From: Calorimonas adulescens
GTDB taxonomy: Bacteria; Bacillota; Thermoanaerobacteria; Thermoanaerobacterales; UBA4877
Direction of reading: 5' to 3'
Assembly (NCBI RefSeq): GCF_008274215.1
Contig: NZ_VTPS01000008.1
Coordinates: 1-64,000, forward strand
Length of the DNA stretch: 64,000 nucleotides
Part shown: piece by piece, positions 62,913 to 64,000 of the stretch
Numbering within the stretch: the stretch's first letter is position 1
How the letters are laid out: each line of letters begins with the position of its first letter
Notes under the pieces: generated by a model
Seen by the model: only the letters and a program-made list of their open reading frames with translations
What the model was told of the DNA's origin: nothing
Database searches by the model: none
Made by a program: the position numbers and the translations under genes

Positions 62913-63344
62913 TCAGTCATATATATCTACCAGAAGCCCCCTTATTTCATCAATCTTTCTCAGGGTCTCTATGGTATCTCTTTCTTTTTCCATAAAGTCT
63001 TCGGTGAGTTTATTCAGTTTTTCATTGACTTCTTCTATTATAACATAAATCTTGTGTCTGCCCCTATAGTCCAGATAATCCTTTTTCGACGTTGCAAAAG
63101 CTGACAGGGCCTCTTTCAAAAAGTTTCTCACCAGTTCTTTATATTCCATCAGGTTCTTTATATCCAGCGTCTTCTTGAGCTCCTGAGATTTTTTATCTAT
63201 ATCCTCCATAATTCTTTTGAACCTCTCCCGGTCAAATTCCCCCTCTGCGTCTAAAAGACTGTCCTTGAAACTATTGCCAGAGTTTTTATTTCTGACTGTC
63301 ATGGTAGTACTGACCCTGTTGAGCTTTACATTCTCTACCTTCAT
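62913..63344 (-). CDS. yaaR: DUF327 protein YaaR
   Basis: 143 residues, highly charged and helical: GNSFKDSLLDAEGEFDRERF, KKSQELKKTLDIKNLMEYKE and KYD-type ends. It matches YaaR between tmk and holB. Function unclear, possibly signalling. Confidence 0.88.
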   Translation of the reverse strand: MKVENVKLNRVSTTMTVRNKNSGNSFKDSLLDAEGEFDRERFKRIMEDIDKKSQELKKTLDIKNLMEYKELVRNFLKEALSAFATSKKDYLDYRGRHKIYVIIEEVNEKLNKLTEDFMEKERDTIETLRKIDEIRGLLVDIYD

Positions 63345-63347
63345 ACT

Positions 63348-63965
63348 TTAATCACCCTTAAACTTTTTTAGTACATGCTCCATTATTTCTCTGTGGAGTT
63401 CAAACCTGTCCTTCATGGCGTCAAGAATTATATACCTGTCTTTGTATCTGTCCGCCAATATCCGATAACCCTCCCTGACTTTTTCCTGGAAGTCCTCCCC
63501 TTCTTCCTCTATCCTGTCAGGTACTTTTGAGGACCTGCCCATGAGCTCCCCCACCGGAGCATCAAGGAGGAAGGTAATATCTGGAAACAAACCATCCACT
63601 GCAGGGGTATTGATTGCCTCCACTACATCAATGCCAATACCTCTGGCCTGGCCCTGATAGGCTAAGCTCGAGTCCACATACCTGTCAACAAGTATAAAGT
63701 CACCCTTAGAAAGGCCAGGCCTTATCACCTGCCTCACCAGAAGTGCACGGCTGGCTGCATATAGATAGGCCTCTGTAAGCGGCTCTATATCTTTATTGCT
63801 TTTATCCAGAAGTATCTGCCTTATCTTCTCTCCAAGTGGAGTCCCTCCAGGCTCTCTGGTTACCACGACCCGGTATCCCATATCAACCAGGCTTTTTTCA
63901 AGCATCATTATCTGAGTGGATTTCCCACACCCATCCACACCTTCAAAGCTAATAAACAGACCCAA
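63348..63965 (-). CDS. tmk: Thymidylate kinase
   Basis: 205 residues: LFISFEGVDGCGKSTQIMML holds the P-loop, TREPGGTPLGEKIRQILLD the lid region and LVDRYVDSSLAYQGQARG the DR motif. It phosphorylates dTMP. A TTG start preceded by GGGGG is used. It opens the operon tmk-yaaR-holB-ricT. Confidence 0.96.
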   Translation of the reverse strand: MGLFISFEGVDGCGKSTQIMMLEKSLVDMGYRVVVTREPGGTPLGEKIRQILLDKSNKDIEPLTEAYLYAASRALLVRQVIRPGLSKGDFILVDRYVDSSLAYQGQARGIGIDVVEAINTPAVDGLFPDITFLLDAPVGELMGRSSKVPDRIEEEGEDFQEKVREGYRILADRYKDRYIILDAMKDRFELHREIMEHVLKKFKGD

Positions 63966-64000
63966 TTTGTTATCCCCCTAAATATTCAAGATTGTCACAT

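Larger units (their letters stand above)
36811..63721. repeat. Dispersed palindrome GGCCWGGCC, 15 core copies
   Basis: GGCC-A/T-GGCC was found at 36811, 38562, 39168, 42352, 43783, 43867, 48302, 49255, 51624, 54169, 55499, 57041, 62787, 63645 and 63713, plus GGCCCGGCC at 33472. Nearly all lie inside coding sequence, in more than one reading frame. None was noticed in the 32-kb island. Copy number was counted by eye. Confidence 0.75.

Noticed and set aside
1-64000. tRNA, rRNA or insertion-sequence transposase genes
   Set aside because: I looked for tRNA-like cloverleafs near the island edge and for DDE or HUH transposase motifs, and saw none. Absence by eye is not proof.

Overview
The window joins two very different DNAs. 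From about 32.8 kb to the end it is the chromosomal core of a spore-forming Firmicute. It carries dipicolinate synthase, SpoIID-like, SpmA/SpmB and AbrB genes, a glmS ribozyme, and a gene order that parallels the tmk-holB-yaaT-yabB-rsmI-abrB-metS-tatD-yabE-ksgA segment of Bacillus subtilis. The ribozyme sequence and gene complement suit a thermophilic clostridium of the Thermoanaerobacterales type, but the species is inference. From 1 to about 32.36 kb it is an AT-rich accessory island. Almost every gene there is on the minus strand, many are broken, and defence-type families dominate.

Island, left to right: a decayed MazF/PemK-type toxin with its putative antitoxin; small unknown genes and a DUF1444-like pseudogene; an ADP-ribosylglycohydrolase, a small unknown protein, a SEFIR/TIR-like protein and a probable PD-(D/E)XK protein; a three-gene module (Xre-type HTH, ImmA/IrrE metallopeptidase, PIN nuclease); a structured non-coding segment and a truncated second copy of the left-hand genes; a second Xre-ImmA/IrrE-PIN module lying directly downstream of a type I restriction-modification set (hsdM-hsdS-nuclease-like gene-hsdR); a HEPN-like protein; a third Xre-ImmA/IrrE-PIN module whose PIN gene is broken; then fragments, membrane proteins, a CopZ-like metallochaperone, a LysE-type exporter with an in-frame stop, an MBL-fold hydrolase and a GNAT acetyltransferase.

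Boundary: immediately downstream of glmS is a 435-bp segment with 26-bp terminal inverted repeats (TGT...ACA) and 17-bp binding-site-like repeats. Three are widely spaced at one end and three are packed at 20-bp intervals at the other. It ends 28 bp past the glmS stop. This is the architecture and target position of Tn7-family transposons. A second, four-site array lies on the island side. The island therefore looks like cargo of one or more Tn7-like elements at attTn7; no tns genes are in the window.

Core: glmS (ribozyme-controlled); dpaA-dpaB-dapG, linking aspartokinase to spore dipicolinate; glmM with a beta-lactamase-like hydrolase; argG-argH with ArgR-type boxes; a SpoIID-like protein, HU, MazG, RsmA, a YabE-like 3D protein, TatD and MetG; class I fumarase; spmA-spmB; abrB with a Spo0A box; rsmI and a TrmN6-like methylase; an HTH-TPR regulator and a peroxiredoxin; then ricT, holB, yaaR and tmk. 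A palindrome, GGCCWGGCC, occurs 15 times in the core and was not seen in the island. No tRNA, rRNA or CRISPR array was recognised.
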